DNA of 64,000 nucleotides. It comes from Nymphaea colorata. Taxonomy: Eukaryota > Streptophyta > Magnoliopsida > Nymphaeales > Nymphaeaceae. A program made the translations under genes and the position numbers. Positions 42,239 through 54,254 of this stretch are shown here, in pieces; position 1 is the first letter of the stretch, and each line of letters starts with the position of its first letter. The stretch is taken from positions 26,983,876 through 27,047,875 of the forward strand of contig NC_045142.1 of NCBI RefSeq assembly GCF_008831285.2, given 5' to 3'. The notes below the pieces were generated by a model, which saw only the letters and a program-made list of their open reading frames with translations, was not told the origin of the DNA and ran no database searches.

Positions 42239-43475
42239 TTCTGCTGTAGATCTATTTTTCTTATGAACTTTGCCGATCGAGAAGACAACAAAATTCCCAT
42301 ATCTGTAGCTTCTCTAGCTTTTCCCCGCTATAACGGCATTAACACCCCTCCTCAGCTGATTCCGATCCTAACCACAATTGCTATGCAAAGACCACACCAA
42401 CTTGCGTTCACTGATCAGTTTCTCACCACCACCATTTTTATTGTTTGCCGCTAGTAATGCCGCTCTCGCAGAACGCCACCTAGACGGCACCGACAACAAT
42501 AACAAAGATGATGGTTGCCGCCAACTTGACTTCCCACGGCCACCAAACAAAACATGCTGCTTTCGCTTTGAAGTTTTCTATGCCACCACCAAGACTACCA
42601 GCAACTGTTAGAGGCAGTACCTGAGCTACCATGGGGCTGGTGTACACAACTACTCATCCTAGCATGTGTAAACCTTTGTAAATTTTTATTTATCATGTGT
42701 TGAGCTCAGGCCTAGACATATGGGGTGCCCACATCAGGCCCAGGTCAATGCCATGTAGCTTTACATATACCCAATCAATTACAATAATAAAATAAATTAG
42801 TGCCCTAAGCTAAAACCTGGTTAGAAGGGATGAGATCCATGTCGGCTATAACACTGAGTGTGGTGTGCTTTCCGCAGATCTCTCCCATGAAACCATAGGG
42901 AGATCCTTTCAACCGAGTAATAAGATAATATTTCACTTGTTGATCAACTTAGTTAGGTGGTGCATAGTTGGCCTCTATATGGGACTCTCATCTGGACATC
43001 TCATGCCCTTTGTATGCATCTTTCACGCCAACAAGTATGTTTTTTGGCAGACGTACTCGCTTCTGGATCGTAGTCGCCGGAGATCATGCATAGACAATTT
43101 TTTTATTTTTCTTCATGCATTACACCACTTGGATTGCTGATCCTTTATTTATTTTTAGTTTTTGTTTGTCATAGTATATATGAAGGTATACTTACGTACC
43201 TTGGGACGTAAAGCCATGATCGGACTGCCTTCGCCGTCCATAAGCACTAGATCCTGGGTCAGCCATCGGCAGCTTCGGCTGTAGTTGTCGACCCTGAACG
43301 CCAACCTTCCTCTGCTATCGAACACCGTGAATCCGTCCATGCAATCAAAAGACATGCTGGATTTCTTCCACACAGTAAAAGTGGAAGGGAAGATCATTGA
43401 TTCCGCCGGCGGTGGCGATGTCGAGGATGGAGATTGCACCTTGTCGTCATCACCCCGCGGGAAAACCCGAGACAT
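39532..43475 (-). CDS. LURP-one-related (LOR) protein, 2 exons split by a 3.3-kb intron
   Basis: Second member of the LURP-one-related family in the window. Minus-strand exons are 43475-43200 and 39924-39532, with donor RPK|GTACGTAAG and acceptor TTTGCAG|ATCACC, giving 222 aa. Exon 1 shows MSRVFP, FTVWKKSSMSFDCMDGFTVFD and LAFRVDNYS. Exon 2 shows ITSMHEQWDGFEGEG, DFYIEGNYSKRCCKIRR, VAEICRKQ and LGTDVFSLTINPGFD, which align in order with the first LOR gene. The intron site is at the same place as in that gene, supporting common descent, but the two proteins have diverged widely. The frame is open upstream to 43604, but TATAAAAG at 43,619 places transcription start near 43,587, so the ATG at 43475 is used. 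The reading frame is intact. Splicing across the large, repeat-bearing intron is inferred. Confidence 0.82.
39925..43199 (-). other. Large intron of the second LOR gene
   Basis: A 3.3-kb intron against 80 bp in the paralogue. It contains a GGGCGTTTGAC-initiated AT-rich block (about 41,750-41,990), resembling the ends of degraded plant DNA transposons, and a long (TA)n tract at 42,150-42,231. Open frames inside (for example 83 codons at 41,155, plus) have no recognised domain. Confidence 0.6.
42150..42231. repeat. (TA)n microsatellite
   Basis: About 40 TA units followed by a short CA run, inside the LOR intron. Confidence 0.95.
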
Positions 43476-43611
43476 TGATTGCTTCTTCGGAATTTGGGTT
43501 GTATCAAGATGATGAACAAGAGGTAGATTGGAGGAAACGACGACGGGAAGTGCAAAGCTCAAGAAACGGAAGACTCGACCTGGGGGTTTGAAAAGGTCGG
43601 CCACGAACCCT

Positions 43612-43619
43612 CTTTTATA
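43612..43619 (-). promoter_or_regulatory. TATA box of the second LOR gene
   Basis: TATAAAAG on the minus strand, 144 bp upstream of the chosen ATG, implying a leader of about 110 nt. A TTGACT (W-box core, plus strand) lies near 43,738. LURP-type genes are known to be defence-responsive, but one such hexamer is weak evidence. Confidence 0.55.
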
Positions 43620-44527
43620 AGGAACGATTGCGCGCCGTAGATGAGCAGTGAAAGATGATCTTATGGCATACAGACGTGGAAAGCTTCACTTTCGGACGTG
43701 GACTCTACGTCTCTGGCTCTCTCTCTCCCTCTGATCTGTTGACTGTAGAGGACGGCTTCCGTTCACTGTGTAGGCCGGAATGCGGACGGTAGGCCACGTC
43801 TGTTAGGCACCCCTTTAAACGCGATCGATCGAGAAAGGAAGCCCGCCAATCGTGAATGAACCAACCAGAGGAGTCACATACTATGAAATGGTATGCACAA
43901 GTAACTGCACCAGTACACCAGATTCTCTTGGAAACTTTCTTGACTTTTACGGCTCATAAATCCACAGACAAACACATCCGAGTGGGCTCCAGTTTGGAGC
44001 TATGGGGGCCATGCATATCTCACGCCCGATTGGCTCCTTTCTCTTCCATCTTTCCACGCGCTTCTTCTTCATCTTCCCTTGATCATGCGAGATTCAGCGC
44101 GAGCTCTCTGCAACAAATGTTAATGTTTGCCGATGCATTTGCCGACCAATATTGGCCGGCACGGCCTATGACCCAAAGAACGTCATACCATCCAGATATC
44201 GACAAAACAATAGTCCTTCCTCATAACACAATCAGTTATAGTGATCGTCTTTTAGAACGTCAAGTTCATGCATAGGAAATCACGCATAGGAAATCCGGAA
44301 GTTTTTATGTGCGTAGGCATTAGCTGGGCAACAGTCGGGAAGAGGGGAAATGCAAAAATTAATTAGTGACATCAGATTCCGCAACTCTACATATGCGTAC
44401 GTACAGACCTCTCATCGTCCGACAAAGATCACAATTTGATCAAGCCACGTGCCTCCATGTTTAATTGTCTCTGCACTACTGCTGCATAATCTGTAGTTAC
44501 ATGGTTTCCACAGAGAGAGAGAAAAGA

Positions 44528-44562
<35 letters not shown>

Positions 44563-46986
44563 GTGCATCATTATTTGCCTACATCTTTTTCAAACATTAG
44601 AGAAGGGAAAATATCTATTTACGAAGAGAAAAGAAAGCAAGAGCGAGAAAGAGAGAGAATTAACAAGAAGAAACCAACGGCCATCACTTCATGATGACTC
44701 CACATAGTCTCCTCCTTCCAATAATTTATGAAAAATATATATTATAATAATACAAAAATAGCCGCAAAATGTGAGGTTACGACATTCAAAATTGGTGGCC
44801 TGTCCTGGCCTTTCCCGTTTATGCTTTCACCGGCCCACCGAATTAAACCCGACATCGTCCTCCCCCTTGCAACAGCCATGGCCGGCCATGGACAAGTCTC
44901 GATCCTTTCTGTGATCACTCGACTGAAAAGGCTTGTCACGACATCAAAGTAATGAAATCTGCTCTGTGGGTTCCAGTTATGATTTTCTTTCGGCTTCTTT
45001 CGGAGTAGCAAGGGCGTTAAAGAAAATTAATTAAGGAAGATCCATCGTTGTCAACATGCTCCTCTCATTCGCCTGATCTGGTCTTAAATCTTAATTTGAA
45101 TTGAGAGATTTTGATCAACTTGAAAAAGGTCCACTCGACAGCAGTACTATAAACTTGACTGGGTTCCTATTGGCAAGTCAGCTTGCCTAGCTAGTTATAT
45201 ATAAAGAGATTTCTAGGATATCACCACGAAAATGAACACACATTGTACATGACGAGTGCAGTAACGTCAGTGTTTTGAAGGATTGCAGGTCCCAATGAAC
45301 AGACTCTCAATAGCCCCTGGAGCTCGGGCTGGGAGAAAGAAGGGCGGTTTCGACGTCTCAACGAATCGCCAATATTGGTCATATTCGAAGAGTTCCTTAA
45401 ACACGGCTTAATTTGAAAAGTTGTACCCAGCCCCTTGCACCAACCGACGAGAGCGCCTGTTTAGGCAGCACTGTTTTATTTGTACGTAAGATCAGAGACA
45501 AAGAAGTCTATATAATCGATCCGGCTTTTTGTTAGATTGAGTTGTTCTTTTTACAATGGTTTCCCTTTTGTCGCTTTCACCGTAAAGAAATGAAATTGAA
45601 TGTAAAGATTAGAAACACCAAGCGTTCCAATTAAATGGACCAGCCACAGATCTCCATAGGTCTAATGGAGTGAATCTCACCCGGGTGACGAGACTAAGGG
45701 CAATCTTTTGTCCTTACAACAAATTGATTTATGCAGGATGAAAAATGAGCGTGTGTATGAAGTCTGTTTCGGTTTGTTTGCGCATGCAAAAGCCAAAAAA
45801 TACCAAACCAACCATATGTTCTCTACTCACAAGCTTGAAACCAAGGTGTTTCAAGCTTCACTCAAATAGAGAATTCTGGTCCTCCTGGTCTTTGGAGGGA
45901 AGCATCTATATATTAATAAACTAATCAGAGGGCGTTTGGTAACAGGAACATGGCATTCCATTATACTTCCCCTTGCAAATGCAATGGATGTATAGTTGGT
46001 GGGAATGGCCTGCAATACCTGCTGGGCCAATCAATGTGTCAAACCACTCTGTCAGATTATTGTAACCTCTTCCTGGACAATGGCATCACAGTCATTGTCC
46101 ATTGATGGATCTAATTGTCTTAAAGTCAGCAGTGATCTATACGTGTTCTTTATCTTTTCGTGAAAAATTGGCAACAAAATCAGATAGGTGACGACTGAAC
46201 CATATTGTGCATCAACAAACCAACAATATTCGTGTCAAACCTACACTTCAATCCCCCTCACATTTTCCTTTCATACCAAAGTCCATGAACTTGGAGCTGT
46301 GTCACTATGTGGGAAATTTTTTACTCAAGAAGACCTTTAAAACTTTTATCAGCAATCTACACGCATACCCTTTCCGTGCAAAGTTCTCTAGCTAGCTGTT
46401 CCCTCGACTGTACCAGCCGGACTTTTCTTGTCTCTCTCACCCTACAACCATATTGCTGGCTTAGCCAATAATGCAAAGGAAGATCCAAACGCAAGATATA
46501 TTGTAAGATTGTGATTCCAATTCCCAAGCAGTTGTTAGCTATGCCTTGGGGAAGAAGAAACAAGTGAACATTTGCTTTAATTGGTACTATCGTCCAATTA
46601 GATAGCACCTCCACCCAACACTATGGCATTCTCCTGAGGTACTTGTTAGGACACATTCACTCATCCAAGACATCATAATAGGGCCCGATCGATTCGCCGT
46701 TGCTTTTCCAAAGGGGCCGTCTATATGATGTATATGGCTTATCACGATATGGTGGGAGCTTTGGTGTGCTAGGAGGAATGCATTTTATCATGGGATAAAG
46801 GTTAATACAAGGCGGGTCACAAACAAACTGTTCTCTTATGCTGCTTTCATGTTAAAGGCTTTCAAACCAAATCTAGGTGGAAATTTTGGGTTCATACCGA
46901 TCGCTTCTCGATCGCTAATGTTTTCAACCTTCCTAACAGCTTGTTAGGAGGCCTCTGCTTTCTGCTCTTTCGTTTTCTCACCTACT

Positions 46987-47040
<54 letters not shown>

Positions 47041-48326
47041 CCCTCTTTCTTTCTTAGTTTTTTCCTTTTCGACATCCATCATCCCCATCGTAGGTATTGG
47101 GGATTCAAACGAGACAAGGAGACTTGAAAAGTCAGGTTCAAAATAAAACTGATTTAACTCGTTTCATACGTGTGTGCGCGCGCGTGTGTTGTACTCACCA
47201 TTTTGTAATTTATTTTTTGGATCTTATATAGATGTTTGAACATGTGAAGCCCATTCCTGCTGTTGCGTTTGGTACAAACGTATTTTCAGATGTCAGAATC
47301 TAATTACCATATACATGCTAGAATATTCAGTTGGTTGTCAGATTCTGTAGATGTTCAAAATATTATTCAATAGCGTACATAGATAAACTTTACTCTTTAC
47401 GGATGATCGATATCGTGATCCTGTTTCAAGATAAAGTTCTTGTCAAATGAAAAAGCAGTACTACCTGATAGGACATTCGTTTCTACCCGCAATTTATTTG
47501 ACTTACGGTAGCTTTGTTTTCACCATTTTCTTCCAAAAGAAAAGCATGAAGGCAGGGAGGAGAGGATCGGGAAGGCACAGATCACTAGAAAAGCTTTATT
47601 TTAAATTGACCAAAGTTTTCTGCCGACACAATATGCGCCGTTCTTTTTTTTCAACTTTTTTCTTTTTGGCTATTTGAACACAGAAGAACTTTGTAATTAG
47701 CGGAGGCAAGCTGTTTTAATACAGAAACGCTACTAAGTAGAGAGATGACTAAATGGAAGATTAAGCCAAAAAAATTGCGTTCAATTATATCTCTTTTAGA
47801 CGCAGTGCAAGCCCCCAGTACTTTTCATTATGCTGCGGCAGTAGTGGGAGGTGTAGGTGACAGAGGAGGTCAGCATCGGTGCCAAAGTAGACAAACTGAG
47901 AATGCCATGACTATGACCTATCTTGCACGTCCACCTCTTCGCTCATGAACACTAATGTGAATTCATGCACGCTTTGATGGATCGTGTTTCCCACAGATAA
48001 TATTCAAAGTTGATGATGACCGTCTGTAGGCACATCCATGAAGAGGTGGATCCATGTTAAAGTGGGGGTTTTCATTAATCTTTTGCTGAGAAAGATGAGT
48101 TTTTCAATTTGCCGGCTGATGAAGCAAAACCTCTGCCCGACGATTTGCTATGCTTGAGACGTCATTCCCTTGGCTAGCTGATCGTGCTTAGACCACATAT
48201 GGTTGTGATTTTGGTCATATATGTACGTAGTAAAAGTTTACTGAAAACAATTAAGCAATACTGTGTTAGTATTCCATAAGTCTAATGTTCCATCATTAAT
48301 TAGCTGCCCCAATCTCTGGGACAGAA
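43620..48326. other. Intergenic, no recognised gene
   Basis: Includes the LOR promoter, a (TA)n tract at 44,531-44,559, a (TC)n tract at 46,991-47,038, and a GT/GC run near 47,170. A GAGGGCGTTTGGTAAC word at about 45,930 resembles the start of non-autonomous DNA transposons, but no matching end was found. A 139-codon plus frame at 43,856-44,275 has no known domain. Confidence 0.35.
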
Positions 48327-48381
48327 TGTTCCATGAATTAACTGTCCTAATCTAATCTTAGGACAGTTAATTCATGGAACA
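48327..48381. repeat. Perfect 24-bp inverted repeat with 7-nt loop
   Basis: The arm at 48,327-48,350 is the exact reverse complement of 48,358-48,381, with loop TCTAATC. The related word CTAATGTTCCAT occurs about 40 bp upstream. It could be a MITE core, a cruciform-forming site or a source of small RNAs; no flanking target duplication was identified. Confidence 0.85.
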
Positions 48382-49362
48382 CTAATAAAGTGGACCCTTT
48401 ATAAATCATTCCCTCAAGAACCTTGAAAAACCAGCAGTTAGCAAATAGCTGTATATATATCTCCAATTTTTGTTTAAATTGAGAACATGTTCAAAGCGTA
48501 TTCCCAACAAATGGCCGTCCAGATATATCTACCAAGTTTAATCTGGCAACATGCACTGCAAAATAACATGGTCTGAGCTTTCCCTCGTTAGTTCGAATTT
48601 GCCATGGCAAGGGGAGGAGATCAGAAGTGTAAGACCCCTGATTTTATTTTGTTTTCATAAATTACTGAAACGTTAAAATTAAGAAGGAATTATAAGCGGT
48701 AGATTTAATTGACTGTTACATAGAATGGAAACTGTCAATTAAATCATAGAGGGAGCCATTATGGAAAGAAATAAATGAGAAACACTGACTGTCCTATTCC
48801 TTTCCATGAGAGAGGCGGACAGATTAATCATTTCTTCCTTAATGCTGCAGCCATAGACGAGAGGATCTAGCAACAAGGGGGATTCAAGAGAGAGGGAGAA
48901 AGAGAGAGAGGGACGTCCTCATTCTTGTTCTCTTGTTGGGATTGAGATTGAAGTAGGAGGCTGCTGGAAAAGAACCTCACTCAAAGGGAAGGAGTTGCTG
49001 CCAAGAATTTATTTCAGATTTTCAAAGGTATGGTGATTTTCGGTTATGTTTGTAGCATGAAATCTAAGTATTTTTTATTTTGCATAGAAACATATAAATG
49101 TAGATATATGTATGCATATGCCTAGAAATGAATCCAAGCATGAGGTTCTAGAAATAAAGCATGCTAGATTCAGATATATAATGTTGGGCATGTCCGTTCC
49201 ACTTATGTTTTGAAATACTTGAATTTCTTGTATCATGGTGTGTGTGATTTCATTTTATCCGTGAGGAATCGAGACCATAGGCAACACTAAAACCTAATGT
49301 ATCATCAAACAAGAAAAAAAAAAAAAAAAAAGAGAGCAGTCCCAAACAACGTCGACAGAGGG

Positions 49363-49450
49363 CAAGGCCTGCTCTGCTCGACTTGGGGTAAACAAAAATC
49401 AGCAAGCTTTAAATCAACGCCCAAATGAGAGAGAAATAAAGTGAAAGACC
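49363..49450. repeat. 88-bp direct repeat flanking the third copia element (left copy)
   Basis: Starts CAAGGCCTGCTCTGC and ends GTGAAAGACC. It matches 54,167-54,254 with two base differences. It sits directly against the 3' end of the minus-strand copia element and behaves as a very long target-site duplication. Confidence 0.93.
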
Positions 49451-49924
49451 TGTCTGCACTTTCTCTTCTTATGCCTCTGTGAATGACACAACACAAGAAC
49501 ACAACACACTAATCGAGCACTTGTTTCTACAAGTGATCACAAAGGCATGACACGTGATAAGAGTACACAACACTAAAAATTTGGGGCACACTTGAAATGT
49601 TTTCTCTCACACATTTAGCCAACCCAAAGGGCCATATATATACATGTAAAGAAAAACTGAAAAATAAATGACATTGACTCTTGGTAACTCTACTATGGTC
49701 ATTATGGACATATTAAAAACAAAAAACTCAAAATATAATGACTATATTAAAAACAAAAAACTGAAAATTAAAATAGGGCACAAGTCTTGGAACGATAGAA
49801 CTTTTGGAGAACCCAAAAGTTAAACCGTTCACCTTCTTCATAAAGGCAACTGCATTAATATTGCATTAACTTTCATCACTCCCCCTTAATGCAAAGTATG
49901 AAACACCAAGGTGAGACCCAAACT

Positions 49925-52455
49925 TCATATATTTTGGGTATGAAAGTGCCTTTGTAAATCTATCTGCAACTTGGTTGAGCAATACTTCAACACAATTTGA
50001 CCTTTACCAAAAATCTCACGAATGAAATGATGACGAAGTTCAATATGTTTTGTCCGTCCATGGTAAATTGGATTTCTTGTCGTTGCTATAGTTGCCTTGT
50101 TGTCACAATGAATTGGTGTTCCTTCAGTTTGACTTTGACCAAGGTCTTCCAAAACTCGACGCATCCAAATTGCCTGACAAGTAGCTGCAGATGCAGCAAT
50201 ATACTCTGCTTCTAAAGATGATAATGCCGTCGTACTTTGCTTCTTTGAACACCATGATATAGCACCTGATCCAAGTGTAAAGACATAACCGCTTGTGTTC
50301 CTTCGATCATCTACAGCTCCTGTCCAGTCACTATCAGTGTAACCAAATAAGTTAAAACAAACATCTGATTTATACCAAATTCCATATTCAGTAGTTTCAC
50401 GGATGTAACGCAAAACACGTTTTGCTGCCCCCAAATGGTGTAATGATGGATTGTGCATGAATCTGGATAACAAGCTGACAGCAAATAAAATATCTGGTCG
50501 TGTATGAGTCAAATATAACAAGCCACCAACTAGACCTCTAAACAATGTTTCATTGGCTTTAGCAGTCCCATCAGACAAAGTCAACTTTTCACCTGCATTC
50601 ATAGGAGTAGAGCACGATTTGCAATCTAACATTTTATACTTCTTAAATAGGCTTAATGCATATTTTTCTTGAGAAATAAAAATACCATTATTTGTTTGGA
50701 CAACTTGAAGACAAAAAAAATGCAATAAACCCAAATCTGTCATTTCAAACTCACTTATCATACTGTTCTTGAATTTTTGAATGAGCACATCACTTGATCC
50801 CATGTAGATAATGTCATCTACATAAACACATACCACAAGCATATCAATGTCTTCATTTTTCAAGTATAATGTGGGTTCAGTCTCACAACGTCGAAATCCA
50901 TTTTTGTAAAGATATGTGTCAAGCCTCCCATACCATGCTCTTGGTGCTTGCCTGATGCCATAAAGGGCCTTCTTCAACTTATACACTTTCTTCTCATATT
51001 CACTTATGACAAAGCCCTGTGATTGATGTACATATACATCTTCTTTTAAAGCACCATTCAAAAAAACAGATTTGACATCAAATTGAAATACCTTCCATTT
51101 TAAGTGAGCTGCAAGTACCAATACTAGCCTAATAGTCTCAAAACGAGCAACAGGAGAAAAAGTTTCAAAATAATCAATGTCATATTTTTGTACATACCCT
51201 CTGACGACTAGTCTGGCCTTGTATTTTTGCACATCTCCATCAACATTATATTTCAATTTGCAAACACATTTCACACTTATAGGTTCCTTTCCTTGTGGCA
51301 AATCTACTAGCTGCTATGTATCATTTCTCTTAATTGTATCGATATCTTTTTGCATTTTTTTTTCTCATTCTTCTTTACCACATGCTTCCTCATAACATGA
51401 TGGTTCAGTTACCATAAAAGCAAATGAACAAGAAGCATATATGTCATCTAGAGATCGTACCTTTCTTGGTGGAGAAGACCCATCTGTAATTATTTCAACA
51501 TCTTCTTCATGATCTGAATTGGTCTCTTTTGAATGAGTAGCACTTGACGTTGATGCATTTGAGTGAGAAGTTGAATCAACAAATGGAATCTGTTGATCTT
51601 CTATTGTTGTCACGATCCATTCTCATCAAAAATGATATCACGCCGAATAATTAAAGACTTTGTTACTGGATTGTATAGTCTATAACCTTTTGAGTTATTA
51701 CTATAACCCACAAAAATACATTTCTCACTCTTTTTATCTATTTTGTCTCGACTACTAGAATCAAGCAGAGAGTAGACAATGCATCCAAAAACTTTCAAAA
51801 TACTTACATCAGGTTTTTTATTCCACCATGCTTCATATGAAGTCATATTGCAGACTGCTTTGGTTGGTGATATGTTGAGAAGATACACAGCTGTAGCTTC
51901 TGCTTCAGCCCAAAACTCATTTGGAAGATGCTTCTCATTCAGCATGCTACGAGCCATCTCTACCACTGTACGGTTTTTTCTTTCAGCTACTCCATTTTGT
52001 TGAGGAGTTTTTCTTACTGTCAACTGTCTACGTATGCCATGTAATTTGCAAAAATTGTCAAAATCATTTGACAAAAATTCTCCCCCTCTATCAGTACGAA
52101 ATTTTTTTATAGGTCGCCCACATTCTTTTTCTGCAAACACTTTAAATTCCTTGAATTTTTCAAAGGCTTCGGATTTTTCAACAAGAAAAAACACCCAACT
52201 CATGCGAGAAAAATCGTCAGTGAATAGTAGAAAATATCTACTATTATTTAGAGATGGAGTTCTTGGTGGTCCACAAATGTCAGCATGCACTAATTCTAAT
52301 GGAGTTTTTGCTCTCCATGCTTTCCCAACTGAAAATGGAAGACGATGTTGTTTTCCATACACACATGCTTCACAAATATCTTCATTATTGGTAAGACGAG
52401 GTAAACCAACAACTAATTTTTTCTGCCTCAATAACTTCAGTCCATTGTAGTGCAA
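49925..52455 (-). pseudogene. Copia integrase-RT-RNase H, broken
   Basis: Integrase (52,455-51,610) shows CEACVYGKQHRLPF (finger cysteines), VHADICGPP, DDFSRMSW, RTDRGGEF and PQQNGVAERKNRT, so the catalytic D-D-E is present. A frame break at the end of integrase (about 51,608) leads into an acidic Ser/Thr-rich linker (51,613-51,365). Further stops follow near 51,362 and 51,316. The RT-RNase H frame (51,301-49,925) shows YKARLVVRGY, DVKSVFLNG, YGIRQAPRAWY, YVDD, TDSDWTGAVDD and SLEAEYIAAS. A last frameshift just before the end disrupts the C-terminus. It is non-functional as read, although each domain is well preserved. Confidence 0.9.
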
Positions 52456-52519
52456 GTGTCCATATCTTAAGTGTCATAATTTAGACACTTTATTCATGTC
52501 TGCTACTAAGGCATATGCA

Positions 52520-53860
52520 TCAAAGTGTGAAAGCTCGATTGAAAACATTTTGTTCTTTGTCATGTGCACTACTATAGGTGGCATGGTAGAACATTTCTTT
52601 TTTTATTTCACATACATCATCATGAAATGAAATCAAATATCCTTTTTGTGCTAACTGTCCAACGCTTAGTAAGTTATATGTTAATTCAGGTATATAATAA
52701 ATATCATGTACCAACCTTTTAGTACCACTTTTAATTGATATCTCAATTGTGCCTTTACCATCAATTTGCACCTTTTTATTGTCTCCAAGTCGAACTTGTT
52801 GCTTCACCGATTCATCAATGTCACAAAACAAGCCTCTCTTTCCTGCCATATGTTTACTGCATCCACTATCTAAAAACCATACATGATCAATATTTTCATT
52901 TGACTCTGTATGAGTAAAAAATAAGTTACCATCTTCTGCTTTCTCTTCCACTACATTAGCTTGTTGTTTTGCTTTATCCCAACAGTACGCTTCAGTATGA
53001 CCATTTCTTTTGCAAAAAACATAATACCTGTTTTTGTGGGCATGTTTTTTATTGTTAGTGTCACCTCCTTCTGACTTGTTTCTGACTGCCTCAAATCTTC
53101 CTCGTCCACGTCCACGATAGTTACCTCTACCTCGCCCGCGATATGCATTCTTTCGTACAGTTGCTCCCTTTCTCTCTTTGCTAAAGTCATCCAACTTGAG
53201 TTGAGCTTGGAATGCTTGTTCAACACTTTTCTCAGTTGACCTGTTCATTCTTTGTTCATGGGCTAAAAGAGAACCCAATAATTCATTAGCAGAGTATGCA
53301 GTCAAATCCTTAGACTCTTCTATAGCCATAACCACATGATCAAATTTAAGCAGTAAGCCCCTCAATATTTTTTCTACAATTTTCTGGTTGCTAACAACCT
53401 CTCCAAAGATTTTCATCTCATTTATAATTATGAAAGCTCTTGAAAAAAAATCTTGGACTGGTTCATTGTTTTTCATAAACAATGTCTCAAACTCTTTACG
53501 GAGGATTTGGAGTTTCACTGTCATTACCTTCTTATCACCATGATATTCTTGTTTGAGAATAGTCGAAGCTTCATTTGAACTAATAGCACCAGCAATTCGA
53601 GGAAAGATAGTCTCACTTACAGCTTGTTGAATAACAAGCAAGGCTTTTGAATCCTTCTTTCGTTGCTCTCTTGATTCAACTGTCTTTTCTCCTTGTTTTG
53701 AGCTCTCTGCACTTTCTATATAACCATTTTCAACTAAATCCCAAAGATCTTGTGACAAAAAGAAGGTCTTCATTTTTATGCTCAAAAAACAATAATTATC
53801 ACAACTAAATACCGGTATGAGCGATTGAAAAATATTTGAAGTGGACATGCCATTAGCCAT
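52520..53860 (-). pseudogene. Copia gag-protease, broken
   Basis: Gag starts MANGMSTSNIFQSLIPVFSC and includes DLWDLVENGY, the LRKEFETLFM helix and an Arg/Gly-rich stretch (RGRGRGNYRGRGRG). The zinc knuckle reads VFCKRNGHTEAYC and has lost its first cysteine. Protease keeps the active-site LDSGCSKHM. The frame ends at 52,520 by frameshift, and between it and the integrase frame an in-frame TGA lies at 52,476-52,474. The start is the ATG at about 53,860; three codons upstream are also open. Confidence 0.88.
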
Positions 53861-54166
53861 AATGAACAAAAATTTCTCACAGAAATTTTGTCGAACAAGT
53901 TATGTGCAGACTTTACCTTGCAGGCATCTCTTTTGCACTTTTACCAACAATCACGACAACAAAATCGACATGTCTCTAATACCACTGTTAGCAACAGGAA
54001 TGACATGTCTGCACTTTCTCTTCTTATGCTCATGTGAATGACACAACATAAGAACACAACACACTAATGGAGCACTTGTTTCTACAAGTGATCACAAAGG
54101 CATGACACGTGATAAGAGTACACAATACTAAAAATTTGGAGCACACTTGAAATGCTTTCTCTCACA

Positions 54167-54254
54167 CAAGGCCTGCTCTGCTCGACTTGGGGTAAACCAA
54201 AATCAGCAAGCTTTAAATCAACGCCCAAATGAGAGAGGAATAAAGTGAAAGACC
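54167..54254. repeat. 88-bp direct repeat flanking the third copia element (right copy)
   Basis: Partner of 49,363-49,450, in the same orientation and of the same length. It overlaps the element's 5' end by two bases of microhomology (CA on the plus strand). The sequence continues unbroken to the right as the rest of the presumed gypsy LTR. Confidence 0.93.

Larger units (their letters stand above)
49451..54168 (-). mobile_element. Ty1/copia copy with R-U5-internal-U3-R structure
   Basis: Read on the minus strand, the copy starts at 54,168 with a 163-bp R segment (54,168-54,006, TGTGTGAGAG to GTGCAGACA). A 20-bp U5 (54,005-53,986, ending GCTAACA), a primer-binding site TGGTATTAGAGAC (53,984) and gag-pol follow. 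Then come a polypurine tract AAGGGGGAG (ending 49,879), U3 (49,878-49,614) and a second 163-bp R (49,613-49,451). U3 is missing at the 5' end and U5 at the 3' end. A TATATATAT box in U3 (49,642-49,634) lies 29 bp before R, so R begins where transcription should start. The 88-bp direct repeats flank both ends. No poly(A) tail remains. This is the layout of the element's RNA, not of a normally integrated provirus-like copy. Confidence 0.88.

Noticed and set aside
43476-43604. N-terminal extension of the second LOR protein to the ATG at 43604
   Set aside because: It falls between the TATA box and the predicted transcription start, and lacks family similarity.
45925-46060. Transposon starting GAGGGCGTTTGGTAAC
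   Set aside because: No inverted end or target duplication found.
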